A stretch of 8,200 bases of DNA from Clostridiales bacterium UBA3277. Its GTDB lineage: Bacteria; Bacillota; Clostridia; Oscillospirales; Oscillospiraceae. The position numbers were made by a program, and so were the translations under genes. Numbering within the stretch: the stretch's first letter is position 1; each line of letters starts with the position of its first letter. The notes under the pieces were generated by a model. The model was not told the origin of the DNA. It made no database searches and worked only from the letters and a program-made list of their open reading frames with translations. The stretch spans positions 1 to 8,200 of the forward strand of contig DETX01000106.1 in assembly GCA_002362145.1 (NCBI GenBank). The letters run 5' to 3'. Below are positions 1 through 5,654 of the stretch, in pieces.

Positions 1-300
1 AAAATCCCAGTGGCCGCTGTCATCGGGGGCGCGCGGGCAATCGCCTTCCGGCTCTGTGACCACTTCGGCCTCCTGGACGGCCGCCTCCGGGGCCCTGCGT
101 TCCACGCCCAGCATTTCGTCGGTGGTGACCCCGAAGATTTCCGCAAGACGGGGCAGCATGGGGATGTCCGGGCAGGACTGGTCGTTCTCCCATTTGCTCA
201 CCGCCTGAGCGGTGACGCCCAGCTTCTCTGCCAGCTGCTCCTGGGTTAGACCCAGCCGCCGGCGGTTCCCGGCGATCCTCTTTCCCATTGTCTCTTCCAT
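1..300 (-). CDS. XRE-family helix-turn-helix transcriptional regulator (partial, C-terminus beyond window)
   Basis: This is the N-terminal 100 residues of a DNA-binding regulator; the reading frame stays open to the left edge. Residues about 8-62 form a Cro/C1-type HTH: a TQEQLAEKLGV segment at 19-29, then the recognition helix with AVSKWEN at 33-39, then the PDIPMLPRLAEIFGVTTDEML segment that closes the five-helix fold. After residue 65 the chain becomes acidic and proline/alanine rich, like a linker to an unseen C-terminal part. The ATG is set by AAAGGAG seven bases upstream. It is transcribed divergently from luxS, and the gap between them holds a phased half-site array that it could bind; that link is inference. 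The family call is firm, but target and signal are unknown. Many clostridial members carry membrane or sensor C-termini, which cannot be judged here. Confidence 0.9.
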   Translation of the reverse strand, partial: MEETMGKRIAGNRRRLGLTQEQLAEKLGVTAQAVSKWENDQSCPDIPMLPRLAEIFGVTTDEMLGVERRAPEAAVQEAEVVTEPEGDCPRAPDDSGHWDF

Positions 301-344
301 AAGTAAGCTCCTTTCGATTCTGACGCTTTGGATGAATCTATCAT

Positions 345-372
345 GCCATAAAATCCTTCAAAAAGCTATCAA
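345..372 (-). promoter_or_regulatory. Possible sigma-A promoter of the XRE regulator
   Basis: On the minus strand TTGATA (367-372) is followed after 16 bases by TATGGC (345-350), giving a leader of about 38 bases before the ATG at 300. The -35 is good and the -10 is weak. A second option, TTGAAC (400-405) with TAACAA 17 bases away, would overlap the half-site array. Neither is decisive. Confidence 0.3.
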
Positions 373-400
373 ATGTTTGTTAAGGCGGAACCTTTTTTTG

Positions 401-439
401 TTCAACCGGGAGTTGAAAGACCTTCAACCGCCGGTTGGG
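401..439. promoter_or_regulatory. Array of four alternating half-sites at 11-bp spacing, putative operator
   Basis: TTCAAC (401-406), GTTGAA (412-417), TTCAAC (423-428) and GTTGGG (434-439) start exactly 11 bp apart and alternate in orientation, so each neighbouring pair forms an inverted repeat. The first three are exact; the last is degenerate. The third and fourth also lie in a tighter palindrome, CAACCG-C-CGGTTG (425-437). The array lies about 34 bp upstream of the luxS -35 and about 28 bp upstream of the better candidate -35 of the divergent regulator. One-turn phasing suggests cooperative binding of a dimeric protein on one face of the helix. The repeats are read directly; the regulatory role is inference. 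Confidence 0.5.
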
Positions 440-473
440 AAGCCCCGGCAGGGAGGCAAAAATGCTTCCAGGC

Positions 474-502
474 TTGAAAAAAGAGGAAAACTGTGCTATG
501 AT
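474..502 (+). promoter_or_regulatory. Sigma-A promoter of luxS-mtnN with extended -10
   Basis: TTGAAA (474-479), a 17-base spacer and TATGAT (497-502), with TGC immediately before the -10 (extended -10). Transcription would begin near 509, leaving a leader of only about 20 bases, too short for a SAM or SAH riboswitch downstream of the start site. Confidence 0.85.
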
Positions 503-530
503 GCTGGAAACTTGAAATTGAGGTGTCCCC

Positions 531-1007
531 ATGGAAAAGATCACCAGCTTCACCATCGACCACATCAAGCTGCAGCCAGGCCTCTATGTCTCCCGAAAGG
601 ACAAGGTGGGGTCCGAGACCGTCACCACCTTTGACCTGCGGCTGACGAAGCCCAACGAGGAACCGGTCCTCAACACCGCCGAGGTCCACACCATCGAGCA
701 TCTGGGCGCTACCTTCCTGCGAAACGACCGGCAGTGGAAGGACAAGGTCCTCTATTTCGGGCCAATGGGCTGCCGGACGGGCTTTTATCTGCTGCTGGCG
801 GGAGATTATACTTCCCGGGAGGCATTGCCCCTGGTGTTAAACTGCTTCCGCTTTATCCGGGACTACTCCGGTCCCGTCCCCGGCGCCAGCGCCAGGGACT
901 GCGGCAACTACCTGGACATGAACCTGCCTATGGCCAACTACTGGGGCGGAAAATATGCCGCCCTTCTGGAAAATATTGACGAAACCCGGCTTGTATACCC
1001 GGAATAA
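531..1007 (+). CDS. luxS: S-ribosylhomocysteine lyase LuxS
   Basis: LuxS cleaves S-ribosylhomocysteine to homocysteine and 4,5-dihydroxy-2,3-pentanedione, the precursor of autoinducer-2; it is a cytosolic Fe/Zn homodimer. The 158-residue length is normal for the family. The metal-binding HTIEH motif gives H53 and H57 with the acid/base E56. The GPMGCRTGFYL block carries the catalytic C81, and ARDCGNYLDMNL supplies the third metal ligand C124. All expected catalytic residues are present, so the enzyme should be active. The ATG at 531 is set by GAGGTG (520-525) and an extended -10 promoter just upstream. The stop codon overlaps the ribosome binding site of mtnN, 11 bases before its start, so the two are surely co-transcribed. 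Whether AI-2 is used as a signal here or is only a by-product of the activated methyl cycle cannot be told from the window, since no Lsr-like uptake genes are present. Confidence 0.97.
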   Translation: MEKITSFTIDHIKLQPGLYVSRKDKVGSETVTTFDLRLTKPNEEPVLNTAEVHTIEHLGATFLRNDRQWKDKVLYFGPMGCRTGFYLLLAGDYTSREALPLVLNCFRFIRDYSGPVPGASARDCGNYLDMNLPMANYWGGKYAALLENIDETRLVYPE

Positions 1008-1018
1008 GGAGGAAAACC

Positions 1019-1717
1019 ATGACAAAACTCGGCATCATCGGCGCCATGGAGCTGGAAGTGGAGAGCCTGATCTCCGCCATGGGAGATAAGACCTGCCGCA
1101 CCGTGGCAGGCAGCGGATTTTACGAAGGGACCCTGGAGGGACTTCCCGTGGTGGTGGTCCGCTGCGGCGTGGGCAAGGTCAACGCCGCCCTCTGCGCCCA
1201 GATTCTCATCGACCGCTTCTCCATCACCCATCTGGTCAACACCGGCGTGGCCGGTTCTCTGAACGCGAAGCTGGACATCGGGGATCTGGTGATCAGCACC
1301 GACGCCATGTACCATGATTTTACCGTGGAGCAGCTGGGCTACGCCCCCGGCCAGGTGCCGGGGATGGACGTGCTGGCCTTCCCGGCGGATGAGGCTCTGT
1401 CCAATCTGGCCTTCGCCGCCGCCGAGGCGGTCAATCCCGGCCACACCCACCGGGGCCGGGTGGCCACGGGAGACCAGTTCGTGGCGGAAAAGGGGAAGAA
1501 AGAGGCAATCATCGCGGCCACCGGCGCCGTCTGCACGGAAATGGAGGGCGGCGCCATCGCCCAGACCGCCTACCGCAATGGGATTCCCTTCGCCATCCTC
1601 CGGGCCATCTCCGACAAGGCCGACGACAGCGCGGAAATGGACTATCCCACCTTTGAAGCCATTGCCGCCCGCCACTGCGCCCAGGTCACCAGCCTGCTGG
1701 CAAAGCGCCTCTGCTGA
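1019..1717 (+). CDS. mtnN: 5'-methylthioadenosine/S-adenosylhomocysteine nucleosidase
   Basis: MtnN (Pfs) removes adenine from S-adenosylhomocysteine, giving the S-ribosylhomocysteine that LuxS uses, and from 5'-methylthioadenosine and 5'-deoxyadenosine. The 232 residues match the family. GIIGAM (5-10) is followed by E13, the equivalent of E. coli E12. Further signatures are CGVGKVNAA (49-57), NTGVAG (74-79), the EMEGGAIA block with E174 and E176, and RAISDKAD with the catalytic D199. The start is fixed by AAGGAGGA at 1006-1013, overlapping the luxS stop codon. With luxS it forms a two-gene SAH recycling operon, ordered with the second enzyme first. A hairpin terminator follows seven bases after the stop. 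Methionine synthase and SAM synthetase are not in the window. Confidence 0.96.
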   Translation: MTKLGIIGAMELEVESLISAMGDKTCRTVAGSGFYEGTLEGLPVVVVRCGVGKVNAALCAQILIDRFSITHLVNTGVAGSLNAKLDIGDLVISTDAMYHDFTVEQLGYAPGQVPGMDVLAFPADEALSNLAFAAAEAVNPGHTHRGRVATGDQFVAEKGKKEAIIAATGAVCTEMEGGAIAQTAYRNGIPFAILRAISDKADDSAEMDYPTFEAIAARHCAQVTSLLAKRLC

Positions 1718-1723
1718 AAAAAC

Positions 1724-1765
1724 GGGCCCCCGGAAAAACCGGAGGGCCCAATTTCTTCTGGATTT
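1724..1765 (+). terminator. Rho-independent terminator of luxS-mtnN
   Basis: GGGCCC-CCGG (1724-1733), loop AAAAA, then CCGG and GGGCCC (1739-1749) with one bulged A at 1743: a 10-bp G/C stem. A T-rich but interrupted tail (AATTTCTTCTGGATTTTT) follows. The stem starts seven bases after the mtnN stop. Confidence 0.75.
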
Positions 1766-1787
1766 TTCCGGGAGAATGTGATAAAAT
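1759..1787 (+). promoter_or_regulatory. Possible promoter of the DUF4317 gene
   Basis: TAAAAT (1782-1787) could be a -10, with a poor -35 TGGATT (1759-1764) 17 bases upstream. Transcription would start near 1794, downstream of the first in-frame ATG (1786), which favours the internal ATG at 1822 as the true start. Confidence 0.4.
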
Positions 1788-1821
1788 GGTGAAACATTTG
1801 TGTTGGAAACGAGGTAATATC

Positions 1822-2979
1822 ATGATTGATAAAGAAGTCGGCGAGATCCGCCGCCACCTGCGCCGGGACCGGAGCGCCATCACCCATATCTGCGGCTGCT
1901 ATGTCAGCGACAGCGGCGAGATCATCGCCAAATTCCGGCAGTCCGTGGCCCTGATGCCGGAAAACGAATCGGATAAATACTTTGCCCTCCTCCGCCGGAC
2001 CCTCTCCGGCAGCCTGGGGAAGAACCTCATTGACCTGACCTTCGCCACAAAACAGGTGGCAGACTCCCCGGAGCATAAGCTGCTGATGGATCTGCGCGCC
2101 TGCAAGCTCAAGGACGAGGAGCTGCTGGATACCTTCTTCCAGAAGGTTATCGATTCCGTTTCCCTGGAGGGCAGCTACCTGATTCTGCTGGGCTGCGACA
2201 GCTACGACGTGCCCTTTAAAAGCAAGGACGATGTGCATCAGCGGGACGGGTCCGATGAGGTCTATACCTTCCTGATCTGCACCATCTGCCCGGTGAAGCA
2301 GACCAAGGCGAACCTGCACTATGTCCCGGAGGAAAAGCTCTTCCACGACGGGGCCATGAACCAGATGGTCTCCGCCCCGGCGCTGGGCTTTTTGTTCCCG
2401 GCCTTTGACGACCGGGCCACCAATATCTACAACGCCCTTTACTACACCCACGACACCGCGGTCAGCCAGGACGCCCTCATCGAGGCTCTGTTCAACACCC
2501 CGGTGCCCCAGCCCGCCGCCGAGCAGAAGAAGAGCTTTGAGGCGCTGCTCACCACGGCCCTGGGAGACGAGTGCAGCCTGGATGTGGTGCAGACCGTCCA
2601 CGACCAGCTCTGCCAGCGCATCGAGGCCCATAAGGAGGCCAAGGTGGCAGAGCCCCTGCTCATCGGCAAGGAGGAAGTGAAGGAAGTGCTGGCCGCCTGC
2701 GGTGTCAGCGAGGCCCGCATGGCCAAGTTCAGCGTGGATTACGACGAAGCCTTCGGCTTTGAGGCGGACCTGCACCCGAAGAACATCATCGACGATAAGC
2801 ACTTTGAGCTCAAGACCCCGGATGTGGTCATCAAGGTGGACCCGGCCAGAAGCGACCTGCTGGAGACCCGGGTCATCGGCGGGGTGAAGTACATCATGAT
2901 CTGCGCCGACGAAGAGGTGGAGGTCAACGGCGTGAACATCACCATTAAGGACGGCGAGAAGGAGCCCGTAAAGCTCTGA
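1822..2979 (+). CDS. DUF4317 domain-containing protein, function unknown
   Basis: A 385-residue soluble protein that I assign to the DUF4317 family of Firmicutes from its overall pattern: a basic N-terminus (KEVGEIRRHL, 4-13), ICGCYV (23-28), ICPVKQTK (155-162) and the long conserved block LGFLFPAFDDRATNIYNAL (189-207). No enzyme motif, signal peptide or membrane segment is evident. The C-terminal third (about 281-385) looks like a compact alpha/beta region ending in short beta-rich strands (VEVNGVNITIKDGE). I chose ATG 1822 because GAGGTAA (1811-1817) lies just ahead of it and family members start close to the KEVxEIRR segment. The upstream in-frame ATG at 1786 sits inside the candidate -10 and lacks a Shine-Dalgarno. 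The gene appears to be alone between two terminators, so neighbours do not suggest a role. Confidence 0.85.
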   Translation: MIDKEVGEIRRHLRRDRSAITHICGCYVSDSGEIIAKFRQSVALMPENESDKYFALLRRTLSGSLGKNLIDLTFATKQVADSPEHKLLMDLRACKLKDEELLDTFFQKVIDSVSLEGSYLILLGCDSYDVPFKSKDDVHQRDGSDEVYTFLICTICPVKQTKANLHYVPEEKLFHDGAMNQMVSAPALGFLFPAFDDRATNIYNALYYTHDTAVSQDALIEALFNTPVPQPAAEQKKSFEALLTTALGDECSLDVVQTVHDQLCQRIEAHKEAKVAEPLLIGKEEVKEVLAACGVSEARMAKFSVDYDEAFGFEADLHPKNIIDDKHFELKTPDVVIKVDPARSDLLETRVIGGVKYIMICADEEVEVNGVNITIKDGEKEPVKL

Positions 2980-3003
2980 CAGACCCTGTCTTTGACAAAA
3001 CAA

Positions 3004-3050
3004 AAGGCTGCTGCCAGCGGGGAAAACCGCCTGACAGCAGCCTTATTTTT
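3004..3050. terminator. Bidirectional terminator between the DUF4317 and EamA genes
   Basis: AAGGCTGCTG (3004-3013) pairs perfectly with CAGCAGCCTT (3035-3044). Inside it GCGG (3017-3020) pairs with CCGC (3027-3030) around a GGAAAA loop. On + the tail is ATTTTTA; on - the same stem is followed by TTTTGTTTTG. It therefore serves both convergent genes. The EamA stop codon (3049-3051) lies at the edge of the + tail. Confidence 0.88.
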
Positions 3051-3915
3051 ATGGAATCAGCATTACAAGGGTTCCCGCGGTGACGGCGGCAAGCCCCACC
3101 AGGGCCCGCCTGGACAGCCGCTCCTTAAATACCACATAGGAGAATAGAATCGTAATCAGAATGCTGAGCTTATCGATGGGCACCACCACGCTGGCTGGCC
3201 CCTCCTGCAGCGCCCTGTAATAGCAGAGCCAGGAGGCCCCGGTGGCAAGCCCGGACAGGGCGATAAAGCCCAGCTCTCTTCGGGAAACCGACGCCACTTT
3301 GCGGCCCTTTCCGGTGACGAACACCATGAGCCACGCCATAATCAAAACAACAACCGTGCGGATGGCGGTGCCAAGATTGGACTCCACCCCCCGGATGCCC
3401 ACCTTGCCCAGGATGGCCGTCAGGCTGGCAAAGACCGCCGAACCGGCCGCGTAAAAAAACCACCGGCTGCCCGCCGCCTGCTGCCCTGGGGCCACGGCCT
3501 TTTTCTCGATCATCAGACAGGTTCCGGCGCCCAGGAGGACCATCCCGATTCCCTTCGGGAGACTGATCTGCTCGTGGAGGAAAATCGCCGCCAGCAGGAT
3601 CGTTAGAATGACGCTGGACTTATCGACGGGGACCACCTTGTTGATGTTGCCGCACTGCAGGGCCCTGAAATAGCACAGCCAGGAGGCCCCTGTGGCGATC
3701 CCGGACAGGATCAGAAACAGCCAGGTCCGGCCGTCGATGGCGGGCAGCAGGGTCTGGGACCCCACGGCGAAAACCATAATCCAGGAAAAAATCAATACGA
3801 TTACGGTGCGCAGAGCCGTGGCGACGGTTGAGTCGGTTTTTTGAATTCCGCATTTGGCCAGGATGGCAGTGATTCCCGCAAAGAACGCGGAAGCGAAGGC
3901 AAACAAAATCCACAT
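3049..3915 (-). CDS. EamA/DMT-family transporter made of two tandem 5-TM units
   Basis: A 288-residue integral membrane protein of the drug/metabolite transporter superfamily; the substrate is unknown. Ten hydrophobic segments form two homologous halves, in register at an offset of exactly 150 residues. Examples are AILAKCGI (17-24) against AILGKVGI (167-174), LRTVIVLIFSW (35-45) against IRTVVVLIMAW (185-195), and SGIATGASWLCYFRALQ (71-87) against SGLATGASWLCYYRALQ (221-237), each followed by a VVPxDK motif. Each half resembles the short, single-EamA proteins of about 140 residues (COG2510-like, from memory). The start is ATG 3915, seven bases after GGGGAGAG. The longer frame to 4071 would overlap the upstream gene and has no membrane character in its extra part. 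It lies 100 bases downstream of the cytidylate kinase-like gene with no clear promoter between them, so co-transcription is likely. Confidence 0.92.
   Translation of the reverse strand: MWILFAFASAFFAGITAILAKCGIQKTDSTVATALRTVIVLIFSWIMVFAVGSQTLLPAIDGRTWLFLILSGIATGASWLCYFRALQCGNINKVVPVDKSSVILTILLAAIFLHEQISLPKGIGMVLLGAGTCLMIEKKAVAPGQQAAGSRWFFYAAGSAVFASLTAILGKVGIRGVESNLGTAIRTVVVLIMAWLMVFVTGKGRKVASVSRRELGFIALSGLATGASWLCYYRALQEGPASVVVPIDKLSILITILFSYVVFKERLSRRALVGLAAVTAGTLVMLIP
3121..3873 (-). repeat. Internal gene duplication inside the EamA transporter
   Basis: Bases 3121-3423 and 3571-3873 encode the two halves and align with a constant 450-bp offset and no gaps in the parts I compared. Over 3161-3260 against 3611-3710 I count 76 identical bases out of 100, including a 10-base run (AGGAGGCCCC) with long matches on both sides. 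This is far closer than most two-repeat EamA proteins. Confidence 0.8.
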
Positions 3916-3969
3916 ATGTTTTCTCTCCCCATGCCCGTCCGCCGGACGCTGTCGGTTCCGGGCGGCTGA

Positions 3970-3997
3970 AAGTCCCCAGCCGGCTGGCTGGGGACTT
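3970..3997 (-). promoter_or_regulatory. Perfect 12-bp intercistronic hairpin, weak terminator or RNA stabiliser
   Basis: AAGTCCCCAGCC (3970-3981) and GGCTGGGGACTT (3986-3997) are exact complements around a four-base loop. It lies between the kinase-like stop (4016) and the EamA start (3915). On the - strand the stem is followed by only TTTCAGCC, so it lacks a real T-tract. A smaller inverted repeat, CGTCCG-C-CGGACG (3936-3948), lies just beyond. It could partly end transcription or protect the upstream message; which one is not decidable here. Confidence 0.5.
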
Positions 3998-4015
3998 GAT
4001 GTACCGATGTGACCC

Positions 4016-4648
4016 TTAGTCCTGGGAGGGGTCTCTGGGCTTCTTGGAATTTTCCACGATGCCGCAGACAATGTCCGCGCACTGGCGGATGCCCAGGTCG
4101 CTGGTGTCCAGGCAGATGTCGTAGTTCTGGGCCTGGCCCCAGGTCCGGCCGGTGTAGTGCTGATAGTTCACCCGGCGGCGCTTATCCTTCTCCTGGAGCC
4201 GCGCCTCGGGGCTCTTGTCGGATTCGCCGTAACGGCGGACGATACGGTCAGCCCGGAAGGCCATGTCGGCGTAGACGTAGACATGGAGGGCGTCGGGACG
4301 GTCCTTGAGGATGTAGTCGGCGTTGCGGCCCACGATGACGCAGGGCCCCTGCTCAGCCAGCTGCAAAATGACGCTGCACTGGATATTCCAGAGGAAGTCA
4401 GCGGTGGACAGCCCGTTCATTACGCCGGGGACCCCCTGGGGGGCGAAGGCGTAGGAGAAGAGGCTGTTGCCGGGGGAGTGCTCTCCGTGCTCCTCCACGA
4501 ACTTGGGAGCGAAGCCGGACTCCACGGCGATCTGATCCACCAGCTCCTTGTCATAGAAGGGAATGCCCAGACGGTCGGCAATCATGTGGCCGACGGTGCG
4601 TCCGCCGGAACCGAACTCACGGCTGATGGTAATAATTTTCTTTTCCAT
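4016..4648 (-). CDS. Cytidylate kinase-like family protein (Cytidylate_kin2 type)
   Basis: A 210-residue P-loop-type protein of the cytidylate kinase-like family common in Clostridia. It opens with ITISREFGSGGRTVG (6-20), in which the nucleotide-binding loop reads GSGGR rather than the GxGK(S/T) of true Cmk. Further marks are FYDKELV (31-37), CVIVGRNADYIL (103-114), the Arg/Lys-rich lid DKRRRVNYQHYTGR (155-168) and a C-terminal YDICLDTSDLGI (176-187). A nucleotide-phosphoryl transfer role is inferred from the fold; the substrate is not established and it should not be equated with essential CMP kinase. The start is supported by AAAGGAGG (4657-4664) eight bases upstream and a perfect promoter. 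It heads a likely two-gene unit with the EamA transporter. Confidence 0.88.
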   Translation of the reverse strand: MEKKIITISREFGSGGRTVGHMIADRLGIPFYDKELVDQIAVESGFAPKFVEEHGEHSPGNSLFSYAFAPQGVPGVMNGLSTADFLWNIQCSVILQLAEQGPCVIVGRNADYILKDRPDALHVYVYADMAFRADRIVRRYGESDKSPEARLQEKDKRRRVNYQHYTGRTWGQAQNYDICLDTSDLGIRQCADIVCGIVENSKKPRDPSQD

Positions 4649-4691
4649 TTATGTTGCCTCCTTTCGAGAACACTGGGTTTCTCTTACCAAC

Positions 4692-4720
4692 ATTATAGTC
4701 AATTTGCTGGCAAATGTCAA
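4692..4720 (-). promoter_or_regulatory. Perfect consensus sigma-A promoter of the kinase-like gene
   Basis: On the - strand TTGACA (4715-4720), exactly 17 bases, then TATAAT (4692-4697). All twelve consensus positions match. The start site would be near 4685, about 36 bases before the ATG, with AAAGGAGG in between. I see no operator palindrome over it, which suggests strong constitutive transcription. Confidence 0.93.
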
Positions 4721-4758
4721 CAAAAGTTTCCTCATCCTGGTTAAAATAACGGGGGGCA

Positions 4759-4794
4759 AAAGGAAAGGCCATCCAGGGCGAGCCTGGATGGCCT
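4759..4794 (-). terminator. Rho-independent terminator of the pullulanase-HD-small protein unit
   Basis: AGGCCATCCAGG (4766-4777) and CCTGGATGGCCT (4783-4794) form a perfect 12-bp stem with a five-base loop. In the - direction it is followed by TTTCCTTTTG. It starts five bases after the stop codon of the 59-residue gene and insulates it from the promoter at 4692-4720. Confidence 0.85.
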
Positions 4795-4798
4795 CATT

Positions 4799-4978
4799 TT
4801 ACTGCATATGCTCCTCGGCGCAGTTGTCCAGCACAGCTATGCCCATTTCCTCCCGGTCAGGAGCGGCGAACTTTTTAATGGACACACTGTCAAAGGCCGG
4901 GCAGATCTCCTGCTCCGGGTCCAGACGGATGCAGGAATCCTGTTTCTTCGCGATTTTTTTCGGGAGCTTTTTCTCCAT
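4799..4978 (-). CDS. Small lysine-rich protein of 59 residues, function unknown
   Basis: A short gene with good coding signs: ATG at 4978, GAGGTGA (4985-4991) six bases upstream, mostly G/C third positions like its neighbours, a TAA stop, and a strong hairpin terminator directly after it. The N-terminus is strongly basic (MEKKLPKKIAKK, 1-12) and the C-terminus acidic (DNCAEEHMQ, 51-59), with three cysteines at 16, 26 and 53. There is no membrane segment and no motif I recognise. C16 and C26 are nine residues apart, too far for an ordinary CxxC zinc knuckle. It lies 50 bases downstream of the HD hydrolase gene on the same strand with no promoter seen between them, so it is probably the last gene of that unit. 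The gene call is well supported; the function is unknown. Confidence 0.75.
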   Translation of the reverse strand: MEKKLPKKIAKKQDSCIRLDPEQEICPAFDSVSIKKFAAPDREEMGIAVLDNCAEEHMQ

Positions 4979-5028
4979 GACACATCACCTCAGAGCTTTA
5001 GGATGCCCCGACGGCGATTTCCCATACC

Positions 5029-5613
5029 TCAGGGATGGAATGTGTCCTTTTCCACAATTTCGTAAATGCTCCTGCCGGCCGTTTCCTCCACCTGCCGCTT
5101 CATGGCCAGGTTGTGATCCCACTTCTTCTGGGGATAGCCGCCATACCGGCGCCGGACATCCGACATCCGCTCTTCAATGTCCAGAACGCCCTCGCTGCCG
5201 GAAAGCGCGTCGCAGAGGGAGATGAGGCGGTCATAGCCGTCAAACTCCATGGCCTTCAGAGAATCCTCAATGAGCCGCAGCTCCCCGGCGCTGGTGTCAA
5301 ATCTGCCCACATAGTCCTCCGTTGTTTTGCCGGTGAAGGAGTGGGTCAGGCAGACCCTGGCCACCTCGTCGTATCCCAGGGACAGCATATAGGAATAGCC
5401 GTCGGACACGTGGCCCAGGTGCCGCACCCCGAACTTTCTGCCGATGTCGTGAAGCAGTCCCAGAATATAGGCCTTTTCCGGGTCCAGGCCCAGGACTTGG
5501 GCGATTTTTTCGGCGCAGTGGGCCGCCGTGCGGCTGTGATTGCCCCAGGGGCCGGGGTTGCAGGCCTCCGCCTCGCGCAGCAGGGCCTCGGCCGTTTCTC
5601 TTGTTGGCAGCAT
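5029..5613 (-). CDS. HD-domain phosphohydrolase
   Basis: A 194-residue soluble protein of the HD metal-dependent phosphohydrolase superfamily. The metal-binding set is visible: H26 (WGNHSRTAAHC), the H55-D56 doublet in LGLLHDIGRKFG, and D135 in ISLCDALSG. Additional histidines H65, H68 (VRHLGHVSDGY) and H91 (CLTHSF) could supply a second metal as in YqeK-like and related HD enzymes. The substrate is not predictable; nucleotides are likely for the superfamily, but this is inference. ATG 5613 follows AAAGGAG (5621-5627) by seven bases; the longer frame to 5757 would overlap the pullulanase-Nudix gene. The gene begins 41 bases after that upstream gene ends, with no promoter or terminator between them, so they form one transcript. 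The C-terminal part (KKWDHNLAMKRQVEETAGRSIYEIVEK) is typical of clostridial relatives. Confidence 0.9.
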   Translation of the reverse strand: MLPTRETAEALLREAEACNPGPWGNHSRTAAHCAEKIAQVLGLDPEKAYILGLLHDIGRKFGVRHLGHVSDGYSYMLSLGYDEVARVCLTHSFTGKTTEDYVGRFDTSAGELRLIEDSLKAMEFDGYDRLISLCDALSGSEGVLDIEERMSDVRRRYGGYPQKKWDHNLAMKRQVEETAGRSIYEIVEKDTFHP

Positions 5614-5654
5614 GGTGTTTCTCCTTTTTAAATATCCGTTGGGCTTCTTCTTGT

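Noticed and set aside
503..530. SAM or SAH riboswitch in the luxS leader
   Set aside because: The extended -10 promoter leaves only about 20 bases of leader, too short for any known riboswitch of this pathway.
1642..3003. Long - strand open frame (453 codons) across the DUF4317 gene
   Set aside because: It crosses the mtnN terminator and the terminator at 3004, has no Shine-Dalgarno, and lies opposite a conserved gene family.
3916..4071. N-terminal extension of the EamA frame up to 4071
   Set aside because: It would overlap the kinase-like gene, contains hairpin-coded low-complexity sequence without membrane segments, and a good ribosome binding site precedes ATG 3915.
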